Assembly (NCBI GenBank): GCA_030018935.1 | Contig: JASEGZ010000018.1 | Span: forward strand, 1 to 36,023 | DNA from: Syntrophales bacterium | GTDB taxonomy: Bacteria; Desulfobacterota; Syntrophia; Syntrophales; CG2-30-49-12 | Direction: 5' to 3' | DNA length: 36,023 nt | In this document: positions 16,964-24,470 of the stretch, piece after piece | Numbering within the stretch: position 1 is the first letter of the stretch | Layout of the letters: each line of letters begins with the position of its first letter | The notes under the pieces: model-generated | What the model was told of the DNA's origin: nothing | The model's database searches: none | What the model saw: the letters and a program-made list of their open reading frames with translations, nothing else | Translations under genes and position numbers: made by a program

Positions 16964-18355
16964 CTAATCTCTGATCTTCAGGGTATCCTGGAGAAATGCC
17001 TTGAATAATTTATAGTTACGGGACAGCGCCAAGGGTTCCCCCGTTCTTTTATCAATATCTCTTATACTCTGTGGTAGTTCCGGGGTGATACCGAGGAGGG
17101 TCTCGACCTCTTCAGGAAACTTGGCCGGATGAGCCGTCTCGAGAGATACACAGAGGGGAAAATCACCGAACCGTTCAAGATATACCTCAAGTCCCCTCCA
17201 ACCTACCGCACCGTGCGGCTCCAGGACAACCCCATAGCGCTGATAAACCCTTCTTATCGTCTCCCTCGTTTCCTGATCGGAGATACTGACAGAAAAGATG
17301 TGCCTCTTCATGGCCTTCTGGTCGGGATAGCGGTGCACGGCGCCGTTCCGGTCAACCGTCCCCCCGTACAAATCGAAGAACCTGGCCAGGTTGCTCGGAT
17401 GACCCACATTCATGGCATTGGAGAGACACGCCCGGGAAGGAGAAATTTTTTCATAGATGCCTGTCTCGAGGAACCTGGGGAATTCATCGTTTTCATTGGT
17501 CGGCATGACGAGCTTTGCGACGGGAAGCCCCATCCTTCGGGCATATTCACACCCCAAGGCATTGCCAAAGTTGCCGGAGGGAACGGAAAATATTAGCCCC
17601 TCCCCCTGGCGTGCAAGCCGGGCATAGGCATAGACGTAGTAGATTATCTGGGGAAGTATCCTGCCGAAATTGATGGAATTTGCCGAGGTCAGGTTCAGAT
17701 TATCGAGAGATGGGTCGGAAAATGCTTGCTTGACGAGATTCTGGCAGTCATCGAACTGGCCCTCTATGGAAATCGCCCTGACATTACCGCCGATGGTATC
17801 TAACTGCTTCTTCTGTCTTCCGCTTATCTCCCCCTGGGGATAGAGTATATAGACATCCACCCCTTCGACATCACGAAATGCTTCTCCCACGGCGCTTCCC
17901 GTATCACCGGAGGTCGCCACGAGGACATTGAGCCGTTTCCCCCGCTCACGAAAATGGCTCATCAAACGGGCCATCATGCGGGCGGCAAAGTCCTTGAAGG
18001 AGGCTGTCGGCCCCTGATCGAGCCTCATGATATACTTCCCCTCTTCAACACATTCGAGGGGGACCTCAAAATTATATGCATCCTCCACGATCCTCTTCAG
18101 GATACCGTAAGGGACTTCATCCTGCAGAAAGGTCGCCGCCACGAGCATCGCCACTCCAGTATAGGGCGCCCCTTTCAGGGCATTTATCTCTTCCGGAGAT
18201 ACCGCGGGAATGGGATCAGGCATAAAAAGCCCCTCATCGGGGGCTTGACCCTGAAGGAGGGCATCCCGGAAGGAAACATATTCCTTAAAGGGAGCAAGTC
18301 CCGGGATCCCGTCCAGATTTCTGTTTGTACTGAAATAACCTATTTTTGCCGTCAT
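16964..18355 (-). CDS. thrC: Threonine synthase
   Basis: This 463-residue PLP enzyme converts O-phosphohomoserine to threonine. The PLP lysine is Lys121 in GPTASFKDFAARMM, and the cofactor phosphate loop region is in VATSGDTGSAVGEAF. The N-terminal segment and total length fit the longer proteobacterial/fungal-type threonine synthase. It is convergent with the penicillin-binding protein gene; only six bases separate the two stops and no terminator is obvious. No strong Shine-Dalgarno precedes ATG 18355. Confidence 0.97.
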   Translation of the reverse strand: MTAKIGYFSTNRNLDGIPGLAPFKEYVSFRDALLQGQAPDEGLFMPDPIPAVSPEEINALKGAPYTGVAMLVAATFLQDEVPYGILKRIVEDAYNFEVPLECVEEGKYIMRLDQGPTASFKDFAARMMARLMSHFRERGKRLNVLVATSGDTGSAVGEAFRDVEGVDVYILYPQGEISGRQKKQLDTIGGNVRAISIEGQFDDCQNLVKQAFSDPSLDNLNLTSANSINFGRILPQIIYYVYAYARLARQGEGLIFSVPSGNFGNALGCEYARRMGLPVAKLVMPTNENDEFPRFLETGIYEKISPSRACLSNAMNVGHPSNLARFFDLYGGTVDRNGAVHRYPDQKAMKRHIFSVSISDQETRETIRRVYQRYGVVLEPHGAVGWRGLEVYLERFGDFPLCVSLETAHPAKFPEEVETLLGITPELPQSIRDIDKRTGEPLALSRNYKLFKAFLQDTLKIRD

Positions 18356-18376
18356 AATGGAATATTTACCGAATTG

Positions 18377-18463
18377 TAAGCGTTCAGAGCTGTCAGCGAT
18401 CAGTAATCCCTGGTACCCTTTTTGTTTTTGCTGAAAACTGACGGCTGATAGCTGAACGCTTAT
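18377..18463 (+). repeat. Dispersed extragenic palindromic repeat, copy A
   Basis: An 87-bp element has inverted ends: AAGCGTTCAG at the left and CTGAACGCTT at the right. The interior contains GTCAGCGATCAGTAA and CCCTGGTA. A second copy in opposite orientation lies at 34404-34483. Copy A reaches into the stop codon of the LysR gene, so it may serve as the shared 3' end of thrC-side and LysR-side transcripts. Confidence 0.85.
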
Positions 18464-19380
18464 AATTTATAACCTCTCACAAAATTAAGAAACAAACAAT
18501 GATGGCGCATCAAACTGAATTGCCGGCGATGGATCAGATAGAAACACCTCTCAACCCGGCAACCCTCAATCGGTACTTCCACCACAACCCCCTGTCTCAA
18601 TTCCCGTCCCACGGCATGGATCGAAAGGGCGGAAACACCAAGCCCGGCGATAATGGCCTCTTTCACCGCTTCAGAACTTCCCATTCCACCAACAATATTA
18701 AACTGTGCGAGGCTCATACCTGTATTTTCTTTAAGGTATGTCTCGAGTACTTCCCGTGTTGCCGAGCCCTTCTCCCGGAGAACAAAGGGCTCTCTGGAAA
18801 GTTCATCTAGGGTCACGGGACCTTTACCGGCCCACCGATGACCTCCGGGCACGGCCAGAATAAGCCTGTCTTCCCATAGAGGTTCCACATGCAATTTCCG
18901 ATGCAACGGCTTTTTGCCGATGAAACCGATCTCTGCCTGATTATTCAGGATTATCTCTACGGTTTCTTCAGAGTCGGCAGCCTGGACATTAACCCTGATT
19001 GCCGGATAGATTTTTTTAAAATCACTCAAGACGTAAGGGAGGATATAAGTGGCCGGAATCGTACTGGCACCGATATAGATGCTGCCGGATTCGTTTTCGC
19101 GAATCTGCAAGATCTTCTCCTTCGCCTCCTCTCTCAGTTTTATGATCCTCCTGGCGTAATCGTAGAGAATCTTCCCCTCCGGTGTTAAGGATACTCCCCC
19201 ATTTCCACGGTTGACGAGCCTGATACCGAGGGAATCCTCCATATTTTTGATGTGCTTGGTGAGGGCAGGCTGGGTGAGAAACAACTTTTTAGCCGCACGG
19301 CTGAAGCTCCCTTCGGCAATCAGTTGCACGAGGGATTCCATCTGGTGGATCGTAATGTTCTTAAATACGTCGTAACTCAC
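18460..19380 (-). CDS. LysR-family regulator, selenium-metabolism type
   Basis: This 306-residue LysR-type transcription factor has an N-terminal winged helix-turn-helix (about residues 11-70, with GSFSRAAKKLFLTQPALTKH) and a periplasmic-binding-like effector domain containing GASTIPATYILP. Such CysB/CysL-like regulators are regularly found beside yedE/yedF selenium genes, and this one diverges from yedE. The start is GTG 19380 with GGAGG seven bases upstream. Its ligand is unknown; sulfur or selenium anions are plausible from the CysB relationship. The stop codon falls inside a dispersed repeat. Confidence 0.88.
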   Translation of the reverse strand: MSYDVFKNITIHQMESLVQLIAEGSFSRAAKKLFLTQPALTKHIKNMEDSLGIRLVNRGNGGVSLTPEGKILYDYARRIIKLREEAKEKILQIRENESGSIYIGASTIPATYILPYVLSDFKKIYPAIRVNVQAADSEETVEIILNNQAEIGFIGKKPLHRKLHVEPLWEDRLILAVPGGHRWAGKGPVTLDELSREPFVLREKGSATREVLETYLKENTGMSLAQFNIVGGMGSSEAVKEAIIAGLGVSALSIHAVGRELRQGVVVEVPIEGCRVERCFYLIHRRQFSLMRHHCLFLNFVRGYKL

Positions 19381-19519
19381 AGCATTCCTCCCATTTTCTG
19401 TCGGGCACTATAGGACAGGAACGATTGAATGTCAAGAAGAAGGGGGCCAATGGAGCGAAAAATAGCATGACAGATGGTTATAGCCGGTGACAAATTATAA
19501 CTTTTATGAATTTGACTTA

Positions 19520-19540
19520 TTCCTGAAATTTGAATAGGAA
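19520..19540 (+). promoter_or_regulatory. Candidate LysR-type operator upstream of yedE
   Basis: TTCCT, 11 bases, then AGGAA forms a perfect five-base inverted repeat with T-N11-A spacing, the classical LysR box. It lies in the divergent region between the regulator and yedE, 102 bases before the yedE start. Confidence 0.5.
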
Positions 19541-19642
19541 AATTTTGAGAAGATTCTCTTTATATTGCGACAGAGGATAACGGGGTCATTAAGAGAATCA
19601 AGGGGGTAATTTCGAGTAAAAACGAAAGGGGGTAAGGGTGAT

Positions 19643-20722
19643 ATGATGGACAGATTCTGGACACCGAAAACGTGGATAATTCTGGGAGGTTTCATCTTCG
19701 GAATACTCGCCACTCTGCTCACGAAGTGGGGAAATCCGGCAAACATGGGCATCTGCGTGGCCTGCTTCTACCGTGATATGGCAGGGGGAATTGGGCTGCA
19801 CCGGGCGGAGGTAGTGCAGTATATCCGGCCGGAGATCATCGGCTTTGTATTCGGCGCCTTTTTCTCCGCTTATGCCTTCAGGGAATTCAAACCGCGGGGA
19901 GGTTCCTCCCCACTGGTACGTTTCTTTCTCGGCGCCTTCTTCATGATCGGCGCCCTGGTCTTCCTGGGCTGCCCCGTGAGAGCCTTGATAAGGCTTGCCG
20001 GAGGCGACCTCAACGGCATTACCGCCCTTTTAGGGATAATTCTGGGGGCAGTTGTTGGCATTCAGTTCCTCAAGGGCGGCTTTAACCTGGGACGGTCAGG
20101 CAAGGCATCAATGCTGCCGGCTCTTATTATACCGCTGGTAATGGTGGTTCTCCTCCTCCTGCTCATCTTCAAACTTCCCTTCATCAATTTCAGTCTGAAG
20201 GGACCCGGGTCGCAACATGCCCCTCTTCTCATTTCACTCCTCGCCGGGATTGTTGTGGGCTTCATTGCCCAGAAGACCAGGATGTGCTTCGTGGGAGGGT
20301 GGAGAGACATTATGCTGGTCAGGGACTTCTATCTCGTGAGCGGCATTGCCGCCTTCTTTGTGGGCGTATTGCTGTCCAATTATCTCCTGGGTAATTTTTC
20401 CTCGGGCCTTTACCACTGGGGTTTTATAAATCAACCAATTGCCCACAACAATCACCTCTGGAATTTCTTAGGGATGACCTTAGCGGGACTGACGGCGACA
20501 CTGTTGGGAGGGTGCCCCCTGCGCCAGACAATCCTGGCGGGTGAAGGTGATACCGATGCGGGAATTACCGTACTTGGCCTCATCGCCGGCGCCGCCCTTT
20601 CCCATAATTTCCTGCTCGCCTCGAGCCCTAAAGGCCCGAGTGGATTCGGACCAGTAGCGGTAATTATCGGCCTGGTATTCTGTCTGTTTGTTGGCTTTTC
20701 CATGGTGGAAAGGGAAAGGTAG
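19643..20722 (+). CDS. yedE: YedE-family putative selenium transporter
   Basis: This 359-residue membrane protein of the YeeE/YedE family is expected to move selenium or sulfur species across the inner membrane. It is an internal duplication: the first half carries GICVACFYRD and FLGCPVRAL, the second RMCFVGGWRD and LLGGCPLRQT. This gives the four conserved membrane cysteines typical of thiosulfate/selenium transporters of this fold. About ten hydrophobic helices are visible. It is the first gene of the plus-strand selenium run and faces the LysR gene. The start could be ATG 19643 or 19646. Confidence 0.92.
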   Translation: MMDRFWTPKTWIILGGFIFGILATLLTKWGNPANMGICVACFYRDMAGGIGLHRAEVVQYIRPEIIGFVFGAFFSAYAFREFKPRGGSSPLVRFFLGAFFMIGALVFLGCPVRALIRLAGGDLNGITALLGIILGAVVGIQFLKGGFNLGRSGKASMLPALIIPLVMVVLLLLLIFKLPFINFSLKGPGSQHAPLLISLLAGIVVGFIAQKTRMCFVGGWRDIMLVRDFYLVSGIAAFFVGVLLSNYLLGNFSSGLYHWGFINQPIAHNNHLWNFLGMTLAGLTATLLGGCPLRQTILAGEGDTDAGITVLGLIAGAALSHNFLLASSPKGPSGFGPVAVIIGLVFCLFVGFSMVERER

Positions 20723-20723
20723 T

Positions 20724-21263
20724 ATGGAGGTCTTCGGTAAAAATAAAAAAGAAGGCTTCGAAGGCGGAGGTCTTATCCTCTTTCGGAGCGTGGAAGAGGC
20801 GATCAAAGCGGAAAAGGTCCTCAAAGCGGCTGACTACATGGTCAGGCTGGTTGCCCCTCCTCCTGAACTCAGGAAGGGGTGTGATCTCGCCCTGGAGATC
20901 GCCCTCATTGAACAGACAGGGATAGAGAGACTGTTCAGGGAAAAGGATGTCTATTATGTCGAGATTATTCCCAGGAAGGGGAGCGGAGATCTCCTCGAGA
21001 TCGTGAAGGTCAAAGATTTCGGAGAGGCCATCATGGTCAAAGCGGGAAACATGAAACTCACCTTTGACAAAAACTCAGGGGTCATTCTGAATATCTCCGG
21101 GGGTGGTTGCCCTGACATCCCCTATCTCCATGCCGGGCTGATAGATAAAAAGCTCGCCGAGGCAATAAGACCGAGGGAAAGAGGCTTCACCCTCTGCGCT
21201 CTGATGCTGGATAGGGCTTTTTGCGAGTCTCTCGAAATCTGGAATCGTATGGAGAAACACTGA
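20724..21263 (+). CDS. DUF3343-containing protein (putative Se/S carrier-like)
   Basis: This is a 179-residue soluble protein. Residues about 14-75 match the DUF3343 pattern (LILFRSVEEAIKAEKVLKAA and RLVAPPPELRKGCDLALEI), a small ferredoxin-like domain often encoded with yedE/yedF and proposed as a selenium/sulfur carrier. The remaining 100 residues, with a SGGGCPDIPYLHAGL stretch and further cysteines, are an extension I do not recognise. ATG 20724 begins two bases after the yedE stop, with AAAGG upstream; the longer frame from 20688 overlaps yedE and is less likely. The stop overlaps the next start by one base (TGATG). Confidence 0.82.
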   Translation: MEVFGKNKKEGFEGGGLILFRSVEEAIKAEKVLKAADYMVRLVAPPPELRKGCDLALEIALIEQTGIERLFREKDVYYVEIIPRKGSGDLLEIVKVKDFGEAIMVKAGNMKLTFDKNSGVILNISGGGCPDIPYLHAGLIDKKLAEAIRPRERGFTLCALMLDRAFCESLEIWNRMEKH

Positions 21264-22159
21264 TGCTTATCTGCGGAACGATTCCCTGGGAGGACTTTTC
21301 CCTGAGTATGGGTGCGGTAAAATTTTCCGGTAAATCTCTGATCTTTAATGACAGAGAGATTCCCTGCCTCCAGGGGACGGCTGCCCTCATCGGCGCTGCC
21401 TGTGTAACGGCTGAATATCTCGAAGAGAAACCCCCTCAAGCCCTCCTTGTCGGCGACAGGGGAACGGGAAAGGGAAGCCGGTTACTCTATGAATACCTGA
21501 GCAAAAATCTCCCCACCCTTGTACCCGATGTCCTGGTACTCCACTACATCCTTCCCGTCATGGGTTTGATGAGGAAGGTATGTGAATCTGCGGAGAGATG
21601 CCGTCAGAAGCCGGTCATGATTGCCGATGCCTCCTCCATGTATGCAGCCAAGGCGGCAGGTCTCGCCCAGAGATTTGACATTTTCACCCCGGATGCCTGC
21701 GAGATGGCTTTCCTGGCCGATCCAGATGCGACCCACCCCGCCTACATCAGCAGACACCTCTTTGACAGCGATATCACAAAGACCCCTGAACTGGTGGCAA
21801 AGGCATATCAGAACGGGAGCGCCACGAGGTTGTTACTCGTCAAAGGTTCAATTGATTACATAGTGAAAGAAGGAAAAATATTAGAAACCATCTCCGCACC
21901 GGACATCCCCTCCCTGGAAGCCATCGGAGGCACCGGTGATACGATTACCGGCATGGTGGCCGCCTTCGCCTCTGCCGGGCTGGAATTACACGAGGCGGCA
22001 ATTCTGGCGGCAAGGGCAAATCGTACGGCCGGGGAGTATGCCCAGGCAACGCCGGCAACGAGGATCTGGGAAATTATCGCTCAATTTCCCGCTGTCTTCA
22101 GGGAATACCTGTGCGCCCGGAGCGGGGTTTGTTATGCAGTGAGAGATGGCGGTCTTTAG
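21263..22159 (+). CDS. Ribokinase-fold protein, NAD(P)HX dehydratase-like
   Basis: This 298-residue protein resembles the ADP/ATP-dependent NAD(P)HX dehydratase (YjeF C-terminal, ribokinase-like) family. The GGTGDTITGM motif near residue 225 is the typical anion-hole/phosphate loop, and VLHYILPVMGLMRKV plus PDACEMAFLADPDA correspond to the substrate side. The N terminus (MLICGTIPWEDFSL) is unlike standard enzymes. It is translationally coupled to the DUF3343 gene and lies 38 bases before the tRNA gene. A selenium-related small-molecule kinase is possible; no substrate can be assigned. Confidence 0.7.
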   Translation: MLICGTIPWEDFSLSMGAVKFSGKSLIFNDREIPCLQGTAALIGAACVTAEYLEEKPPQALLVGDRGTGKGSRLLYEYLSKNLPTLVPDVLVLHYILPVMGLMRKVCESAERCRQKPVMIADASSMYAAKAAGLAQRFDIFTPDACEMAFLADPDATHPAYISRHLFDSDITKTPELVAKAYQNGSATRLLLVKGSIDYIVKEGKILETISAPDIPSLEAIGGTGDTITGMVAAFASAGLELHEAAILAARANRTAGEYAQATPATRIWEIIAQFPAVFREYLCARSGVCYAVRDGGL

Positions 22160-22197
22160 ATGAGAAGAATTGGCCAATTTAAACATTGATAAAGAAG

Positions 22198-22290
22198 GGC
22201 CGGTTGAGGGAGCCGGTGCTTCCCGCGGGCTGCAAACCCGTTGAGGATACTGAGCAAGGATCCTGGTCGGTTCGACTCCGAATCCGGCCT
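22198..22290 (+). tRNA. tRNA-Cys(GCA) with tRNA-Sec-like structure (8/4 type)
   Basis: I fold this by hand. The acceptor 22198-22205 pairs with 22282-22289, eight positions with one U-U mismatch. The linker is GA. The D arm is 22208-22224 with a 6-bp stem (GGGAGC against GC-U-UCCC, one bulged U) and a CGGT loop. The anticodon arm is 22225-22241 with loop CTGCAAA, giving anticodon GCA (22232-22234). A long variable arm has AGGAT (22244-22248) pairing with ATCCT (22260-22264). The T arm is 22267-22281 with a 4-bp TCGG/CCGA stem and TTCGACT loop. Base 73 is T (22290), the cysteine discriminator; CCA is not encoded. The D stem, variable arm and 8-nt acceptor are those of tRNA-Sec, yet the anticodon and U73 are those of cysteine. 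The flanking GAAG and TTC could extend the helix. Confidence 0.85.
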
Positions 22291-22422
22291 TCCGACAAAA
22301 ATAGAGATATGTTGCTACGTCATCCGACAGCACATAAGAGGACAGTTATCCCCCTCCTGTGGGAAGCAGAAAGGGGTCGAGGAGTGATTTTTAAGAGGAG
22401 ATAAAAGCAAAGGAGGTACAAG

Positions 22423-23166
22423 GTGAGTACAGGGAAACCGTGGTATGCCACGGTAAAGCTTCCACCGGGGAAAGTTCATCAACTCGACACCGATCTTAAT
22501 AAGCTTTTCGCCGGCCTGGAGAATGTGGGTATCGGGCCCCGGTATGTGGGTGAGATACGGAAGGGGCAATGGTATGCAGAGCTGGGCGGCCCCAAGCATG
22601 AGTACAAAAGTTACATTTTTGTGGAAGTAGTGGGAGATCCTGAAGAAGTAATGGACGGTAGGGTCGAAGTCATTGGTCCGGAGCTGGACGAACTGGCCCC
22701 AGAGACCTCCCTTCCCTTTGCCGCTCATATTAAGGCATGGGGTCCCCAACTATCGGATGACCTGTTGGAGTTTGTGGAACGAGGGGCGGTGATGGGCTTT
22801 CTCTTCACCGAGGGGTGGGGTCTGGTCGGCGCCCGCACTAACATGTGGTTGCGGGTGAGTAAGGAAGTTAAACCGAGGATGAGCTGGCTGAAGATGGCCC
22901 AGATCATGCGGGCCAATATGATTTCCCTCTGTCCGCTGGTGGAAAAGGTGGAGATAAAATTGGAGGTCGCCGACGTTATTCCTGAAGAGGTATACGACAA
23001 AATCGCCACAGAGGAAGATGTCGTTGACCCCGCTGATCTGGAGGTTTGGCTCAGGGAGAAGAAGCATCCTGTTGTAGAGAAATACTGGAAAGATAGCAAG
23101 CCGGTCCCGCTGAAGATACCAATGCCCAACCATCCTTGGGAAGACGAGATGTGGGAAGAAAAGTGA
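22423..23166 (+). CDS. Orphan acetyl-CoA synthase central-domain-like protein
   Basis: This 247-residue protein matches, by eye, only the middle domain of acetyl-CoA synthase/CdhC-type beta subunits. The order of blocks is the same as in AcsB: IGPRYVGEIRKGQWYAELGG, then DGRVEVIGPELDEL, then LEFVERGAVMGFLFTEG, then MWLRVSKEV and the VEKVEIKLEV strand. The N-terminal CO-tunnel domain and the C-terminal A-cluster domain with its cysteines are absent, and only one cysteine (SLCPLVEK) is visible, so it cannot hold an A cluster. The start is GTG 22423 with AAGGAGG upstream. It lies 132 bases after the unusual tRNA, on the same strand. It may be a docking or redox-partner protein; the function is unknown. 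Confidence 0.72.
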   Translation: MSTGKPWYATVKLPPGKVHQLDTDLNKLFAGLENVGIGPRYVGEIRKGQWYAELGGPKHEYKSYIFVEVVGDPEEVMDGRVEVIGPELDELAPETSLPFAAHIKAWGPQLSDDLLEFVERGAVMGFLFTEGWGLVGARTNMWLRVSKEVKPRMSWLKMAQIMRANMISLCPLVEKVEIKLEVADVIPEEVYDKIATEEDVVDPADLEVWLREKKHPVVEKYWKDSKPVPLKIPMPNHPWEDEMWEEK

Positions 23167-23180
23167 TAGAATAATGAACT

Positions 23181-23210
23181 CTCCCCCTTTAAAAAAGGGG
23201 CATGGGGGAT
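23181..23210 (+). repeat. G/C-run hairpin element between ACS-like and TOBE genes
   Basis: A run CCCCCTTT is followed by AAAAAAGGGG and, shortly after, GGGGGAT. CCCCTTT and AAAGGGG can form a short hairpin. It resembles a common dispersed intergenic element of deltaproteobacterial genomes and may process or attenuate the transcript. No other copy is obvious in this window. Confidence 0.45.
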
Positions 23211-23238
23211 TTTCAGGTAAAGTTAAGGGGGTATTGCA

Positions 23239-23454
23239 ATGAAATACGGCGCCAGAAATCAACTTGCGGGAGAAGTAGTTGAAATTAAGGAAGGAACTGT
23301 AATGTGCCAGGTGAAGGTAAATCTCCCCGCCGAGAGCACGGCATCCTCGGTGATGACCATGGATTCCCTGCGTGAGCTCGGTATAAAAAGGGGTGATAAA
23401 GTAAAGGTGATCATCAAGGCGGTAAATGTTCTCCTGGTGAAGGAGGAAATCTAA
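23239..23454 (+). CDS. TOBE-domain (molbindin/Mop-like) protein
   Basis: This 71-residue protein consists of a single TOBE/Mop domain: SARNQ-like start ARNQLAGEVVEIKEG, then the SVMTMDSLRELGIKRGDKV turn and the final VKVIIKAVNVLLVKE strand. Free-standing molbindins bind molybdate or tungstate and act in storage or homeostasis. Its place in a selenium cluster suggests supply of Mo/W to a selenium- or tungsten-dependent enzyme. The gene lies between the ACS-like and TusA-like genes. Confidence 0.9.
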   Translation: MKYGARNQLAGEVVEIKEGTVMCQVKVNLPAESTASSVMTMDSLRELGIKRGDKVKVIIKAVNVLLVKEEI

Positions 23455-23473
23455 CAGGAAAGGGGGAACGGCA

Positions 23474-23692
23474 ATGGTTGAGGTGGATGCGAGGGGTCTC
23501 GGTTGTCCCATCCCGGTGGTGAAAACAAAAAAAGCGATGGAGGCAGACCCTGACGAACAGATAGCGGTCCTTGTAGAGACTGCTGTGGCAAAGGAAAATG
23601 TATCCCGACTTGCCGAAAGCAGAAACTATTCTATTGAGGTAGAAGAGGCAGCCGGCGACGAGTATCGTCTGTTGCTTACACCCCGGAAATAG
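23474..23692 (+). CDS. TusA-like sulfurtransferase domain protein
   Basis: This 72-residue SirA/TusA-fold protein has the motif DARGLGCPIPVVKTKKAM at the N terminus, with the reactive cysteine in the GCP motif. TusA-like proteins carry persulfide, or possibly perselenide, sulfur between enzymes. It starts 19 bases after the TOBE gene and ends 10 bases before yedF, so it is co-transcribed with both. Next to YedE and YedF, a selenium-carrier role is a reasonable inference, but TusA-type sulfur relay is equally consistent. Confidence 0.9.
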   Translation: MVEVDARGLGCPIPVVKTKKAMEADPDEQIAVLVETAVAKENVSRLAESRNYSIEVEEAAGDEYRLLLTPRK

Positions 23693-23702
23693 GGGAAAGG
23701 AG

Positions 23703-24296
23703 ATGGGCAGAGAGGTTGATGCGAGGGGCCTTGCTTGTCCCTTACCGGTGATCAGAACCAGAGAGGCACTGGCTGAGGTAACAGAGGGCACAGTTACCGT
23801 TCTCGTGGACAATCCTGAGAGCAGGGAAAATGTACGGAGATTTGCCGTAAGCCAGGGGTGTGAGGTAGTCGTTTCGGAGGGAGAGGGCATTTTCTGCATA
23901 GAAATTACCAAGCCCCCCGGGGAGGGAGGTGAAAGGGCAAGGGTTGAAGCCATAAGGGCAGGTGGGGATGTTGTCTGCATCACCACCGATCGGTTTGGGA
24001 CGGGAAGCGAAGAACTGGGGAGGATACTGATGAATGCCTTTCTCAACACCATCTGGGATTACCACCCCAGACCGACGAAGTTACTTTTTATAAACGCTGG
24101 TGTCATGTTGACCACCGAGGGCTCTGAGGTCTTGGAGGCACTGGAACTCCTTGAGAGAGAAGGGGTGGATATCTTCTCCTGTGGCACCTGTCTGGGATAC
24201 TACGGGATAAAGGATAAACTGAGAGTTGGTAAGGTCACCAATATGTATGAGATAGTTGATGCCCTTCTTAGCGGGGGCAGAGTAATAAACATTTAG
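23703..24296 (+). CDS. yedF: YedF-like selenium-metabolism sulfurtransferase protein
   Basis: This 197-residue two-domain protein has a TusA-like domain (residues 1-75, motif DARGLACPLPVIRTREAL). A DsrE-like domain follows (about 85-197) with FINAGVMLTTEGSEV and IFSCGTCLGYYG. The C-terminal CGTC pair is characteristic of the YedF type that co-occurs with YedE and selenium-utilising genes. It is probably the sulfur/selenium relay partner of the YedE transporter. The next gene, a porin, is separated by a region with two hairpins. Confidence 0.93.
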   Translation: MGREVDARGLACPLPVIRTREALAEVTEGTVTVLVDNPESRENVRRFAVSQGCEVVVSEGEGIFCIEITKPPGEGGERARVEAIRAGGDVVCITTDRFGTGSEELGRILMNAFLNTIWDYHPRPTKLLFINAGVMLTTEGSEVLEALELLEREGVDIFSCGTCLGYYGIKDKLRVGKVTNMYEIVDALLSGGRVINI

Positions 24297-24332
24297 GGGA
24301 GAACCTTCAGGAAAAGAAGAGGATTTAAGGTA

Positions 24333-24379
24333 GGAGGGCTATCAGCCTCGCTGGCAAGCTCCTGGGCTGATAGCCTCCC
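24333..24379 (+). promoter_or_regulatory. Strong inverted repeat downstream of yedF
   Basis: GGCTATCAGCC (24337-24347) and GGCTGATAGCC (24365-24375) form a perfect 11-bp stem, extended by partly matching AGG/CCT flanks, around a 17-base loop. No U-run follows, so it is not a classical terminator. It could be an RNA-processing, stabilising or attenuation hairpin between yedF and the porin gene. Confidence 0.7.
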
Positions 24380-24382
24380 CTG

Positions 24383-24408
24383 GCAAAGGGTTTTGTGTGC
24401 CCCTTTGC
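24383..24408 (+). promoter_or_regulatory. Second hairpin upstream of the porin gene
   Basis: GCAAAGGG (24383-24390) pairs perfectly with CCCTTTGC (24401-24408) around a 10-base loop. It directly follows the larger hairpin and precedes the porin ribosome-binding site by about 55 bases. The two hairpins together look like a segmental-expression or attenuation element. Confidence 0.6.
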
Positions 24409-24470
24409 ATCTCAAATTTTACTTAAATCCCTCCCCAAAATCAAACCAAATAATTAGAGGAGGAAGAGCA

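Noticed and set aside
16940-16975. Rho-independent terminator between the PBP gene and thrC
   Set aside because: There is a short T run (GGGTTTTTTAAG) but no stable stem before it.
22194-22293. Alternative tRNA fold starting at 22194 with acceptor GAAGG-G-CCGG
   Set aside because: The pairing with CCGGCCTTC is possible with one bulge, but it leaves too many bases before the D stem. The 22198 start gives the standard 8+2+6 layout, so I treat GAAG/TTC as an outer extension.
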